A DNA stretch of 64,000 nucleotides from Pseudomonadota bacterium (lineage in GTDB: Bacteria > Myxococcota_A > UBA796 > UBA9615), in contig JAAESI010000242.1 in assembly GCA_024229515.1 (NCBI GenBank), positions 124,001 through 188,000 of the forward strand. The letters are read 5' to 3'. This document shows positions 1 to 8,715 of this stretch, piece after piece; the stretch's first letter is position 1, and every line of letters begins with the position of its first letter. The notes beneath the pieces were generated by a model. The model had not been told where the DNA came from, searched no databases, and saw nothing but the letters and a program-made list of their open reading frames with translations. The position numbers were made by a program, and so were the translations under genes.

Positions 1-389
1 GCGCAGGCCCCGACCGCGACGACCCACTTGGGGTCGCACATCTGGTCGTAGACCGTCTTGAGCACGGGCGCCTGCTTGTGGACGATCGTGCCGACCACCA
101 TGAGCATGTCGCTCTGCCGGGGGCTGAAGCGCGGAAGCGCGGCGCCGAACCGGTCGGTGTCGTAGTGGTTCGCCGAGACGGCCATGAACTCCATGCCGCA
201 GCAGGCGGTCACGAAGGGGTACTGGAAGAGGCTGAACTTGCGCGCCCAGCCGAGCACGGCGTCGAGCTTGGTCGTGTAGACCTGCGACTCGAGCCCCTGC
301 TCCTTGATGAGCTCGTACCCGCTGGGCAGCTCCTCGGCAGGGCCGCCGCCGCGGGCGCGGCCGATGGGGATGACGGGATCTACTACCAT
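1..389 (-). CDS. nuoB: NADH-quinone oxidoreductase subunit B (3' end outside window)
   Basis: This is the N-terminal 129 codons of the complex I subunit that carries iron-sulfur cluster N2, the last cluster before quinone. The translation includes the family-typical stretches FVTACCGMEFMA (the paired Cys that ligate N2), SPRQSDMLMVVGT and YDQMCDPKWVVAVGACA. The ATG at 387-389 overlaps the end of nuoA by 7 bases, so the two are translationally coupled in the normal nuoA-nuoB order. The gene runs off the left edge, so its C-terminal part and any nuoC downstream cannot be seen. The identity is very secure. Confidence 0.96.
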   Translation of the reverse strand, partial: MVVDPVIPIGRARGGGPAEELPSGYELIKEQGLESQVYTTKLDAVLGWARKFSLFQYPFVTACCGMEFMAVSANHYDTDRFGAALPRFSPRQSDMLMVVGTIVHKQAPVLKTVYDQMCDPKWVVAVGAC

Positions 390-742
390 TCGAGGGCTCC
401 CTTGCGCCAGACGTAGGTCAGGCCCACGACCAGCGAGACGAGGAAGACGAGGAGCTCGACGAGGCCGAACAGCCCCAGCTCTCGGTACATGACGGCCCAC
501 GGGTAGAGCAGGACCGTCTCCAGGTCGAACATCACGAACAGCAGGGCCACCAGGTAGTACTTGACCGCGGTGCGGCGCCGGTTGTCCGTCTGCAGCATGG
601 GCGAGCCGCACTCGAACGGCGTGTCCATCACCGGCGCGTGCCGGGGCTTGGGACCGAGCCAACTGTTCAGCAGCAGCATGACGGCCATAAAGCCAGAGGC
701 GCCGATGACCACGAGAAGAACCGGAAGGTACTGGAGCGTCAT
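383..742 (-). CDS. nuoA: NADH-quinone oxidoreductase subunit A
   Basis: Small membrane subunit of complex I, 119 residues, the usual length. It has three hydrophobic helices (about residues 5-26, 62-82 and 90-110). Between helices one and two lies the conserved FECGSP loop (about residues 43-48) that approaches the quinone channel, followed by the VKYYLVALLFVMFDLETVLLYPWA region (residues about 60-83, key FDxE) found in all NuoA proteins. It is the first nuo gene here. Its start lies 41 bases after the stop of the sugar kinase gene, so it could be read from its own promoter or from upstream transcription. Confidence 0.96.
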   Translation of the reverse strand: MTLQYLPVLLVVIGASGFMAVMLLLNSWLGPKPRHAPVMDTPFECGSPMLQTDNRRRTAVKYYLVALLFVMFDLETVLLYPWAVMYRELGLFGLVELLVFLVSLVVGLTYVWRKGALEW

Positions 743-783
743 TGCCGTTCCCGAGCCGCCAGATGGGTCTGCAGGCTCGGGCG

Positions 784-1752
784 CTATCTACCGGAGCGGA
801 GCCGGCTTTTCAAGGACCAGGAGGCGGCTCCGACCGCCCCCGCGAGATCGCCCAATTCGGCGGCCCGAATCGGCAGCGCATCCCCCAGGCAGGCGCCGAT
901 GGATCGGCGCTTCAACTCGGTCTCGATCGGCGGTCCGATGCGTGCGAGCGCTCCGGAAATCCCTCCCCCGAGGACGATCGCCTCGGGGGCGAAGATGTTG
1001 ACCAGGGCGGCCAGCCCGGTGGCGAGGTCGAGGCAGTAGCGCTCGATCGCGCGCGAGGCCCACAACCCCGGCTGGGGGCCGCCCGCATCCGCCTCGGCGG
1101 AAAAGACGTCGATCGCCTCGGTCGCAGGGCAGGGTCCCTCCCCTCCCTCTTCGCTCCAGGCATCGCCAGCGGTGACGACCAGCCCGGTGCTCCCGGCGTA
1201 CATCTCCAGGCACCCCTTCTTGCCGCAGCCGCACTTGCGGCCGCCGGGGTACAGGGCGACGTGGCCGGCTTCGGCGCCGGCGCCCCGGGCCCCCCGCAGG
1301 AGGGTGCCGTTGACGAGGAAGGCGCTGCCGACGCCCGTGCCGAGGGTCAGCAGGATCACGTCGGCGCAGCCGCGCGCCGCGCCCGCGAGGGCTTCCCCCA
1401 GGAGGGCGCAGTTGGCGTCGTTCTCGACGGTGACGGGGGCGCCGAGCCGCTCGGTGAGGCGCGCTGCGACGGGCAGGTCTTCCCACCCGGGGAAGTTGGG
1501 CGAGTTGCGGAGGATGCCGGCGGTGTGATCGTGGAAGCCGGGCACCCCGATGCCGATGGGGGTGGAGGCGTCCGTCGAGGTGCGGAGCACGTCCACGACG
1601 TGGGCGATGAGGTCCTCGACCTCGTCGATCCCGCGGTCGCCCTCCTCGTCGATCCAGACCCGCTCGTCGGCGAGGATGTTGGCTTCAGCGTCGAGTACGA
1701 CGCCGCGCACGCCGTGCCCGCCGAGGTCCAATCCGATTGCGACTCCGCTCAT
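784..1752 (-). CDS. ROK-family sugar kinase (glucokinase type)
   Basis: Predicted cytoplasmic ATP-dependent hexose kinase of the ROK family, 322 residues. Visible motifs are the N-terminal phosphate loop IGLDLGGHGVRG, the catalytic ENDANCALLGEA (Asp as base), the LTLGTGVGSAF loop and the zinc-binding GH...CGCGKKGCLE signature near residues 163-180. I chose the ATG at 1750-1752 because homology begins there. A longer in-frame extension upstream is low-complexity and lacks family residues. A TATACG hexamer lies 8 bases before this ATG. No DNA-binding domain is present, so it is a kinase rather than a ROK repressor. Glucose is the likely substrate, but ROK proteins also act on N-acetylated hexoses. 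Confidence 0.88.
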   Translation of the reverse strand: MSGVAIGLDLGGHGVRGVVLDAEANILADERVWIDEEGDRGIDEVEDLIAHVVDVLRTSTDASTPIGIGVPGFHDHTAGILRNSPNFPGWEDLPVAARLTERLGAPVTVENDANCALLGEALAGAARGCADVILLTLGTGVGSAFLVNGTLLRGARGAGAEAGHVALYPGGRKCGCGKKGCLEMYAGSTGLVVTAGDAWSEEGGEGPCPATEAIDVFSAEADAGGPQPGLWASRAIERYCLDLATGLAALVNIFAPEAIVLGGGISGALARIGPPIETELKRRSIGACLGDALPIRAAELGDLAGAVGAASWSLKSRLRSGR

Positions 1753-1831
1753 GGGGGCCGCGTATACAACACGCGCAGGCGGAGGGGGAGGCTCTGAGAC
1801 GGAGAACACACGCGGGCGCCCGTGTGTTGAA

Positions 1832-2344
1832 TCAGTACAGCTCCCGCCGCTTCGCCTCCGCATCCACCTGCGGCGGCTTCCCGTACGTCCCCGTCAGCTT
1901 CGTCATGCGCGCGTGCCACTTGCACCCCGCGGGCAGATCCCCGTGGGGAAGGTAGTGGACCGGGCATCGGCCGATCTCGACGACCTCCATTCCAGAGTCC
2001 CGCGCGTGAGCGACCGCCTCCTTGTGGCCGCACTGGAAGCTGAACCAGACCCGCTTGCAGCCCGCGGCGAGCGCGACGTCGACGGCTTCGCGCGCGCGCC
2101 GCGGCTTCGTCCAGATCACGGCGAGGTCATCGTGGTCCGACGGCAGGGTCTCGACGGTGTACAGCGGTTGCCCGCCGGCCTTGCCCCGGGACCCGGTCAG
2201 GCCCCCCAGATCGATGCAGTAGAACCGCTTGCCGCTCTGGTTGTAGGCGTGAAAGGACATCGCCGGGAAGGTGTCGCCGGTGCTGTCTCCGATGAGCACG
2301 AAGCCTTCGGAGGTGCGGATGATGTCTTCGAGGGGATGACTCAT
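1832..2344 (-). CDS. CoA-binding domain protein (YccU-like)
   Basis: A 170-residue protein of the CoA-binding fold family (CoA_binding_2 type). The typical pattern is visible: an N-terminal strand and loop with VLIGDSTGD, a central DDLAVIWTKPRRAREAVDVA segment, then AAGCKRVWFSFQCGHKEAV and GMEVVEIGRCPVHYL, matching the family's VW..QG and DRCP.. elements. Family members bind CoA in a Rossmann-like pocket, but a physiological role is not established. The ATG at 2342-2344 is preceded by a TATGTC hexamer 8 bases upstream with no Shine-Dalgarno sequence. It is divergent from the metalloprotease gene at 2408. Confidence 0.8.
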   Translation of the reverse strand: MSHPLEDIIRTSEGFVLIGDSTGDTFPAMSFHAYNQSGKRFYCIDLGGLTGSRGKAGGQPLYTVETLPSDHDDLAVIWTKPRRAREAVDVALAAGCKRVWFSFQCGHKEAVAHARDSGMEVVEIGRCPVHYLPHGDLPAGCKWHARMTKLTGTYGKPPQVDAEAKRRELY

Positions 2345-2407
2345 GGCGCGCAGACATACCACCACCGCCCTCCCGAGCGGGTCGGTGCTTGCAGGTACGA
2401 TCGGGGC

Positions 2408-4162
2408 ATGGCCCCACTCGCGTTGCTCGCCGCCGCCACCGTCCTGGCGGTCTCCCCGCCCGCGGACCGCACGCTGGTTCCCCAGCTTCACGACGGCGTC
2501 GAGGTGATCGGTGGCGGAAGCGTCGAGCTTCACCGCGCTGGTTCCCCGAGTCGGGTGATCGGCGCCCCCGCCGACGTCGGCCCCGTCGCCCCCCGCACCG
2601 TGACGAACGCTGAGGCCGAGGAGGTCGCGCGCGAGGCTCGCCCGGGCTCCCGCGTCGTCCACAGCACGTCCCTGATCGCCCCCCTCGAGGACGGCTACGG
2701 CCCGATCGTGGCGGTCGACCTCGTGCTCGAAGACGGGCTCCCGGCCCGCCTCTGGATCGCCGCGGACGGGGAGCCGCGGGTACTGCGCCAGCTGGCCGTG
2801 ATCGCCGAGGACGACCATGCCACGGGCACCGTGCAGGTCTACGACTCCAGCGAGCTGTACGGCGATCTCGTCATCCGCGACGTGGACGAACTCGAGGACG
2901 AGCACTGGCTGGCGTCGTTCGATCGGGTGGTCTTCGACCTGGCGCACGACGATCCGAACCTGATGCAGTACTCGGCCGACGACGAGTGGCACTGGACGCC
3001 GGATCAGTGGCAGTTCTCCATCGCGATGGGCTTCCACCACCTGCAGGCCCACGAGCGGTTCGTCACTGCGATGCTCGCCCCGGACTGGTTTCCCGAGATG
3101 GGCGACCCCGAGGTCGCGTTCGTCAACATCGACGCGGAGACGTTCTCGGACGACAGCTTCCAGTTTCGCGCCGGCCACGCCTACACCCGCGACGACTTCG
3201 GCAACTGGGAGCACAACTACCTCTTCGGCACCGGGGGCGGGGTCGCGCCGGGCGTGACCATGGCCAACTTCGCCCACGACGCCGAGGTCTGGGCGCACGA
3301 GCAGGGGCACGCGATCATCTCGGAGATGACGCCATTCGACGACACCGACCTGCGCGGGATCGACCAGCAGTTCGAGGCGATCCACGAGGGTCTGTCGGAC
3401 TACACCGCCATCGCCTACACCGAAGAGCCGACCATCCTCGAGTTCATCGTCCAGGGGATCGACGACTTCCACCGGCCGGCCGACGTGGTGCGGGTCTGGC
3501 CCGGCGACTTCGAGGACGGTGGCGACCCCCACGAGAACGGCCGGATCATCAGTTCGATGGGGTGGAGCCTGCGCCAGCTCATCGGCCCCGACGCGGCCGA
3601 CTTCCTGATGCACGCCGCCCCCTGGTACCTGGCCCCCTCCGCGGCCGACTTCGAGGCTTTCGCCGAAGGCATGGTCCTGGCCGACGAGGACGCCTTCGGG
3701 GTGACCTACGTGGTGCCCCTGATCGAGACCCTGCGGGCCCATGGAACGTGGCCCACGACCCAGGGCGCGGATCCCATCGCGACCGCGTCGCTGGTCGGGC
3801 GGGTCGCGGTGGGCGAGCCCGCCACGGTCGAAGCGGGTGCCGAAGAAGCCTGCTTCGCCGGCGCCGCGTGGGCCCTCGTGGAAGCGCCGCCGGGCTCAGA
3901 GATCACCGTCGAAGGCGACGCCCGATGGGGCTCCAGCCTGACGTTCTCGCCGGATGTCTGCGGTCCGTACGTCTTCGAAGTGCGGGTCGCCTCGACCGGC
4001 CGGCAGCTCAGCGCCCCGGTCGATGTCGAGGTCATCCCCTGCGGAACGGGCTGCTCCTGCGCCGCCGTCGAGCCGCCATCGGCCGGGGCCGCGACTCTGC
4101 TGCTGCTTCTGGGAGTCTCCCGTCGCCGACGTCGGCTGGCTGGCCGGGCCGCGTCCGTGTAG
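2408..4162 (+). CDS. Secreted M36/thermolysin-like metalloprotease with MYXO-CTERM-like tail
   Basis: A 584-residue exported zinc protease. A short N-terminal hydrophobic stretch looks like a signal peptide. The catalytic HEQGH lies at residues 297-301, and EAIHEGLSDY (about 323-332) supplies the third zinc ligand Glu, the arrangement of gluzincins such as fungalysin (M36). The N-terminal 200 residues look like a propeptide. After the catalytic domain comes a beta-rich Cys-containing domain. The last 40 residues hold CGTGCSC, then a Pro/Ala linker, a run of Leu and SRRRRR. This Cys / membrane segment / Arg layout is that of MYXO-CTERM proteins, which are processed by myxosortase and anchored to the outer surface. 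A TACGAT hexamer lies 6 bases before the ATG. The M36 placement is less certain than the gluzincin call. Confidence 0.82.
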   Translation: MAPLALLAAATVLAVSPPADRTLVPQLHDGVEVIGGGSVELHRAGSPSRVIGAPADVGPVAPRTVTNAEAEEVAREARPGSRVVHSTSLIAPLEDGYGPIVAVDLVLEDGLPARLWIAADGEPRVLRQLAVIAEDDHATGTVQVYDSSELYGDLVIRDVDELEDEHWLASFDRVVFDLAHDDPNLMQYSADDEWHWTPDQWQFSIAMGFHHLQAHERFVTAMLAPDWFPEMGDPEVAFVNIDAETFSDDSFQFRAGHAYTRDDFGNWEHNYLFGTGGGVAPGVTMANFAHDAEVWAHEQGHAIISEMTPFDDTDLRGIDQQFEAIHEGLSDYTAIAYTEEPTILEFIVQGIDDFHRPADVVRVWPGDFEDGGDPHENGRIISSMGWSLRQLIGPDAADFLMHAAPWYLAPSAADFEAFAEGMVLADEDAFGVTYVVPLIETLRAHGTWPTTQGADPIATASLVGRVAVGEPATVEAGAEEACFAGAAWALVEAPPGSEITVEGDARWGSSLTFSPDVCGPYVFEVRVASTGRQLSAPVDVEVIPCGTGCSCAAVEPPSAGAATLLLLLGVSRRRRRLAGRAASV

Positions 4163-4171
4163 ATCCTCCGC

Positions 4172-4711
4172 GTGCACCGCCTCGCTCTTGCTCTGCTGCT
4201 GCTCGTCGGCTGCGCCACCTCCCCTCCCCCCGTTCCGGCCCCCGACGCCACCGTCGCGGACGCCTACGTGCGCATGACGGGGGAGCTCCGCGCCGCGGCC
4301 GCCTTCTACGATCGCGAGGTCCGCAAGAACCACACGAAGGCGCGGGTGATGAGCGTGTTCGCGGGCGTCGCCGCCACGGGGGCGGGAGCGAGCATCGGGG
4401 TGCTCGCCCAACCCGGCCTGGACGACGAGATCCGGCCCGGCATCACCGCGGCGGGCATCAGCTCGGCCGTGATGTCGGGCCTGCTGGCGATCCTCCCCTT
4501 CGCGCACCAGTACCGGCTCAAGGAGCTCGGCTACGCGCGTCAGGCGGACGCGGCCTGGACCGCGCTCCACACGATCGAAGCAAGCTGCGCGGGCGTCTTC
4601 CCCGCGGGCGATCCGGCGGACCAGCAGCGGTGCGCGCACGACGTCGCCGAAGCGCTGACGGCCGCGCGGACGTTCCCGGAGGACTCCCCCTGCCGCCCCC
4701 CGCCGCGGTAG
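4172..4711 (+). CDS. Predicted lipoprotein of unknown function
   Basis: A 179-residue protein starting with GTG. The signal peptide ends in LLVGC (lipobox, Cys14), so it is predicted to be lipidated after cleavage by signal peptidase II. After a Pro-rich linker it has a helical region and two glycine/alanine-rich hydrophobic helices (about residues 52-72 and 88-112) that could be membrane-embedded, then four further Cys near the C terminus that may form disulfides. The start lies 9 bases after the protease stop. A TAGATC hexamer sits 6 bases before the GTG, so it may also have its own leaderless transcript. I do not recognise a family. Confidence 0.72.
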   Translation: MHRLALALLLLVGCATSPPPVPAPDATVADAYVRMTGELRAAAAFYDREVRKNHTKARVMSVFAGVAATGAGASIGVLAQPGLDDEIRPGITAAGISSAVMSGLLAILPFAHQYRLKELGYARQADAAWTALHTIEASCAGVFPAGDPADQQRCAHDVAEALTAARTFPEDSPCRPPPR

Positions 4712-4714
4712 GCC

Positions 4715-6085
4715 TCAGCCGCCGACCGCGGGCAGCTCGACCGTGAACACCGAGCCCTGACCGACGACGCTGGTGACGCTGATCCGCCCGCCGTGGGCCT
4801 CCACCACCCGCTTGGTGATCGCGAGGCCGAGGCCGATGGACCGCTCGCCCGCGGTGGGACGCACCGACGCACGCTCGAACGCACCGAACAGGTGGGCGAG
4901 CTCGTCCGTGGGGATGCCGACGCCCTGGTCGGCCACGGCCAACAGCCAGCCTTCGGACGACCTCCGCAGGCGGAGCTGGACCGTGGTGTCGGGCTCCGAG
5001 AACTTCACTGCGTTGCTGACCAGGTTGTCGACGACCTGGGTCAGCCGCATCGGGTCCACCTAGGCGATCGCCTCGCCGTCGGGGAGATCCAGCTCGAGCC
5101 CCACCGACTTGGCCTGCGCGAGCAGGGCGGCCGATTCGGCCTGCATCCTCAGGTGCGTGATGAGGTCGACCGGCTGGCGGTTGAGTTCCAGCCGCCCCGC
5201 CTCGATCACGCTGACGTCCAGCAGGTCCTCCACCAGCCGAAGCACCTGTTCGGCGCTGGATTCGATCTGCTCGAGCGCGCCGTCAGCCTTGGCGGGGAGC
5301 GCTCCCCCGAGGCCGCATCGCAGCATGTCGACCCAGCCGAGGATCACGGTCAGCGGGCTTCGCATGTCGTGGGCGGCCATGCCAAGGAGGCGGTTCTTCA
5401 GCTCCCCGAGCTCGAGCAGCCGGCCGTACAGGCGGCTCTTCTCGATGACTCCGGCGAGGTGCCCGGCGATCTGCTGGAAGATCCGAACGTGGGCGTCTTC
5501 GTACTGCCGCAGCCCCCGCGAGGAGAAGAACAGGAACCCGATCGCGTGCCCCTGGGAGATCAAGGGGCAGGTGAGGCTCGACCCGATCCCCTCCGCGACG
5601 ATCAGACGGGTCGACTCGCTGCCGGGGTGCTCGGCGAGGTAGGCGGGCAGGTCGTTGAGGATCCTCGACTGCCCGGTCTCGAGGATGGTGTTGAGGCTGC
5701 TGCCCGCCAGCGGCGCTTCGAAGCCCCGGGTGATCTGGAGCAGCGCGCCGTCGTTGCGGGCCCAGTAGGCGGCGACGTGGGCACCGTCGTCGCTGATGAG
5801 GGCGAGCCCCATGCGGTGGTACGGGATGAGGTTCCGGAACGCGTCGTAGACGTGATCGCAGACCTCGTCCAGGAGCAGCCCCTCGTTGGCCCGTTCGCCG
5901 ACCTCGAGCAGGGCGTGCAGCTCCTGGTACTTGCGCTCCAGCGCGTGCCCGAGCCGGACGAGCGCCTCGCCCAGCACCCCCATCTCGTCATCACAGATCA
6001 CGGGCACTTCGACATCGAAGTTGCCCGACTCCATCGCCAGCGCGGCCTCGGTGTAAGCCTCGAGGCGCGGATCGGTGCTGCTCAT
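4715..6085 (-). pseudogene. GAF-domain sensor histidine kinase interrupted by an in-frame amber codon
   Basis: Reading through one TAG at 5060-5062 (codon 342 of 457) gives a complete cytoplasmic kinase: a HAMP-like helix pair (residues about 8-60), a GAF domain (about 75-230), a dimerisation domain with the phospho-acceptor His in AAHDMRSPLTV, then the ATPase domain with NLVSNAVKFSE (N box), DQGVGIP (G1), LFGAFER (F box) and GLGLAITKRVVEAHGG (G2). The stop falls exactly between the His domain and the ATPase domain, in the linker before the conserved VDPMRLTQVV. The frame is kept on both sides and every catalytic motif is intact. This suggests a very recent nonsense change or a base-call error. 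A GTG directly follows the stop, so separate translation of the ATPase half is conceivable. Start ATG 6083-6085 has GAAGGGAC upstream. Confidence 0.85.
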
Positions 6086-6173
6086 GTCCCTTCGATCTGC
6101 ACTTCCCGTGCCTGAATCGCGATCGGACGCGGCTGCCGGCATCGGGGAAGATCGGCCCGCCCGAGGCGAGCCA

Positions 6174-6197
6174 GCCGCCACAGTGGGCTGTGGCGGC
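6174..6197. repeat. Perfect 10-bp inverted repeat in a divergent intergenic region
   Basis: Arms GCCGCCACAG (6174-6183) and its exact complement (6188-6197) are separated by TGGG. It lies between the divergent kinase start (6085) and the start of the unknown gene (6268). It could be a regulator-binding palindrome or an RNA hairpin in the kinase leader. No T-run follows on either strand, so a terminator is unlikely. Confidence 0.6.
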
Positions 6198-6267
6198 CGA
6201 CACAGTGGAACCAGCAATCGTGCGGCCCCCTCGGAGCCGTTCGGGCCGCTGGGATACACTCCCTCCC

Positions 6268-6861
6268 GTGCCCCCCGGACCGCTCGCCTTTGCCCCCCTC
6301 CCCGGCGACGATCCGCTGCACCATGCGCTGGCCAAGGTCGGCGAGCTGTACACCGCTACCAACTTCATGACTTGGTGGGACGCGCGCGCCTTCGCCGTGG
6401 ACGGTCCGGGCGCCGAGACCTGGGACCCCGCGATCCGCGACCACGTCGGGATCATGGCCGACTTCGTCGAGGAGTACGTGCTCCCCAACTACGTGGGTGA
6501 GGCGCCGGCGTTCAACGAGCACATCGCCAAGGTCGGCATGGTCGGCTGGGACGTGGTCCGCGAGGGTCTGCTCGACGCGTTGAAGCACCACCCCACCGCG
6601 GGCGGCTCGCGCCCCAGCACCGCCGCGGGCCAGTTCTCCCCCCACACCTTCATGCTCCTGGACATCCTCGAGGACCAGGTCGCCACCGCGCTCGGCCTCG
6701 GCTCGGGGCGGGAGCTCAGCAGCGACTCCCACCTGCGGTGCGTCCGCCTCCGACCGCGCGAGGGGTCGGCCTTCGAGGGGACGCTGTACCAGCACCTCTT
6801 CCTCGTCTGGGCCCCCGCCCGCAAGAAGCTCATCTGGTTCGACCTGGGCGGGTCGCAGTAG
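6268..6861 (+). CDS. Conserved-looking protein of unknown function
   Basis: A 197-residue soluble protein with no signal peptide or membrane segment. I recognise no family. Acidic and aromatic-rich helices are visible (MTWWDARAF, DFVEEYVLPNYVGEAPAF), followed by a beta-rich C-terminal half ending in FLVWAPARKKLIWFDLGG. The GTG at 6268 is preferred over an in-frame GTG at 6190 for two reasons: 6190 lies inside the perfect inverted repeat, and a TACACT hexamer sits 7 bases before 6268. It is 3 bases upstream of the ubiB-like gene and probably co-transcribed with it. Confidence 0.65.
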   Translation: MPPGPLAFAPLPGDDPLHHALAKVGELYTATNFMTWWDARAFAVDGPGAETWDPAIRDHVGIMADFVEEYVLPNYVGEAPAFNEHIAKVGMVGWDVVREGLLDALKHHPTAGGSRPSTAAGQFSPHTFMLLDILEDQVATALGLGSGRELSSDSHLRCVRLRPREGSAFEGTLYQHLFLVWAPARKKLIWFDLGGSQ

Positions 6862-6864
6862 CGC

Positions 6865-8652
6865 GTGGCGATCAGCTACCAGCTGCGTGACCTGTCTCGC
6901 GCCCGCGAGATCCTCACGGTGCTGGTCCGCCACGGGTTCGGGCAGCTGGTCACGTCAATTCCGCTGGCCAAGATCCCCGGTCTCGGCCGCCTCTCCCCGC
7001 AGGAGCAGACGCACGCCGACCTGCCCACCTCCGCCCGCCTCGTGAAGGTGTGCGAGGAACTCGGCCCGACGTTCGTGAAGCTGGGGCAGATGCTCAGCAC
7101 CCGCGCCGACCTGCTCCCCGCCGAGTACGTGGAGGCATTCGCGACCCTGCAGGACTCGGTGGAGCCGTTCCCCGGCAGTGAGGCCTGCGCGATGGTGGAG
7201 GCTGCGCTGGGGGGGGCCTTGAGCGACCTCTTCGCTGAGTTCGGCCCCGAGCCGGTGGCGTCGGCGTCGATCGCCCAGGTGCACCGCGCGGTCCTGCACA
7301 CGGGGCAGGCGGTGGCGGTGAAGGTGCAGCGCCCGGGGATCGACCGCACGCTCCGGTCCGACATCAACATCATGTACACGCTGGCCGAGCTCCTCGAGGG
7401 CCAGCTGGAGCTGGGCATCTACACCCCCGCGGCCATCGTGGCGGCGTTCGACCGGGCCATCTCGCTGGAGGTCGACTTCCACAACGAAGCCGCCAACGCC
7501 GAGATGTTCTCCCGCGCCGTCACGTCGGTGCAGGGGGTGCGCGTGCCCCGGACGTATCCCCAGTTCACCTCCCGGGGCGTGTTGACGCTGGAGTGGGTCG
7601 ACGGCACGAAGCTGTCCGACATCGACTCCACCAACGCGGACAAGCAGGCCGTAATGGACCGGCTGGTGGAGGCGACCTACGAGCAGATCTTCACCCACTC
7701 GGTGTTCCACGCGGACCCCCACCCCGGGAACCTGATCGTCCACGACGACTCGACGATCACGTACCTGGACTTCGGCCTGATGGGCCGAATCACCCCGGAG
7801 ATGCGGGACACCCTCGAGGCGCTGTTCGTCGGGGTGATCTTCAGCGACGCCGAGGCGGTGGCGCGCGCCGCGTACCGGGCCGGGAGCGCCGACGGGCGCG
7901 TGAACCTCCGCGAGCTCGCGGCCGAGATCTCCGACCTCCTGGATCGCTACAAGGGCACGTCCCTGGCGCAGCAGAACACCGCCCGCATCGCCGAAGAGCT
8001 GCTGGACGTGGCCCGCCGCCACCGGCTCAAGCTCCCGCAGGAGTACGCGATCCTCGCGCGCACCGAGGTCGCCCTGGACGGCATCGCCCGTACCCTCGTG
8101 CCCGACTGGGACATGATGGAGGCGGTCAAGCCCTACGCGGCCCGCCTCGCCGGCGAGCGGCTCGACCCCGAGCGGGTCAGCGGGGACCTGCTCCGGCAGG
8201 CCGTCTCGGTCGCCTCGATGCTCAAGGACATGCCCCGGCAGGTGGACCAGGTCCTCCTGGACCTGGAGCGCGGCAACTTCCAGCTCAGCGCGCGCACCCC
8301 CGACCTGAAGGAGCTGACCGACGCGGTCGATCGCAACGGCCGGGCCCTCGTCTTCGGCGTCGGCGTCTCCGCGTTCCTGGTGTCGGCGTCGATCCTCGTC
8401 GCGGCCCTCGTGCTGCACCTGGGCGGGGACAACGGCTTCGGCTTGACGGATATGCTGTTGGGCTTCCTCGTCATCAGTTCGGTGCTCGCCGCCTCGGGTC
8501 TCGTCAGCGGCCTGATGTGGAATCTGTTCATCCGTGATCGCCTCCGCCGCGTGCGCTGGCGCCGCTTCGTCGGACTGATCCCCGGGCTGGGTCGGAAGAA
8601 GGCCAGCGATCTGGTAGGATCCGGCGGTCAAGACTCAGGAGGTAGGGGGTGA
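6865..8652 (+). CDS. UbiB/AarF (ABC1) family atypical kinase
   Basis: A 595-residue membrane-associated atypical protein-kinase-like ATPase. Family motifs are clear: KLGQMLSTRADLLPAEY (the KxGQ extension), ASASIAQVHRAVL (the Ala-rich loop replacing the glycine loop), AVKVQRPGI (ATP-binding Lys), HADPHPGNLIV (catalytic loop) and YLDFGLMGRI (metal-binding Asp). The C terminus has two hydrophobic helices (about 500-525 and 530-555), as in UbiB. In other bacteria UbiB supports ubiquinone biosynthesis and isoprenoid-lipid handling. No ubi genes adjoin it here, so the exact lipid is unknown. GTG start, 3 bases after the preceding gene. Confidence 0.9.
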   Translation: MAISYQLRDLSRAREILTVLVRHGFGQLVTSIPLAKIPGLGRLSPQEQTHADLPTSARLVKVCEELGPTFVKLGQMLSTRADLLPAEYVEAFATLQDSVEPFPGSEACAMVEAALGGALSDLFAEFGPEPVASASIAQVHRAVLHTGQAVAVKVQRPGIDRTLRSDINIMYTLAELLEGQLELGIYTPAAIVAAFDRAISLEVDFHNEAANAEMFSRAVTSVQGVRVPRTYPQFTSRGVLTLEWVDGTKLSDIDSTNADKQAVMDRLVEATYEQIFTHSVFHADPHPGNLIVHDDSTITYLDFGLMGRITPEMRDTLEALFVGVIFSDAEAVARAAYRAGSADGRVNLRELAAEISDLLDRYKGTSLAQQNTARIAEELLDVARRHRLKLPQEYAILARTEVALDGIARTLVPDWDMMEAVKPYAARLAGERLDPERVSGDLLRQAVSVASMLKDMPRQVDQVLLDLERGNFQLSARTPDLKELTDAVDRNGRALVFGVGVSAFLVSASILVAALVLHLGGDNGFGLTDMLLGFLVISSVLAASGLVSGLMWNLFIRDRLRRVRWRRFVGLIPGLGRKKASDLVGSGGQDSGGRG

Positions 8653-8715
8653 TCGAGGGGACCCGCCAGCCTGCCTCGATTCGCTGCACGCGCCCCCCCT
8701 CTATGCCGTGAGCCC

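Noticed and set aside
6190..6267. Earlier GTG start for the 6268 gene
   Set aside because: It lies within a perfect inverted repeat, upstream of the best -10 hexamer, and the added residues look like intergenic sequence.
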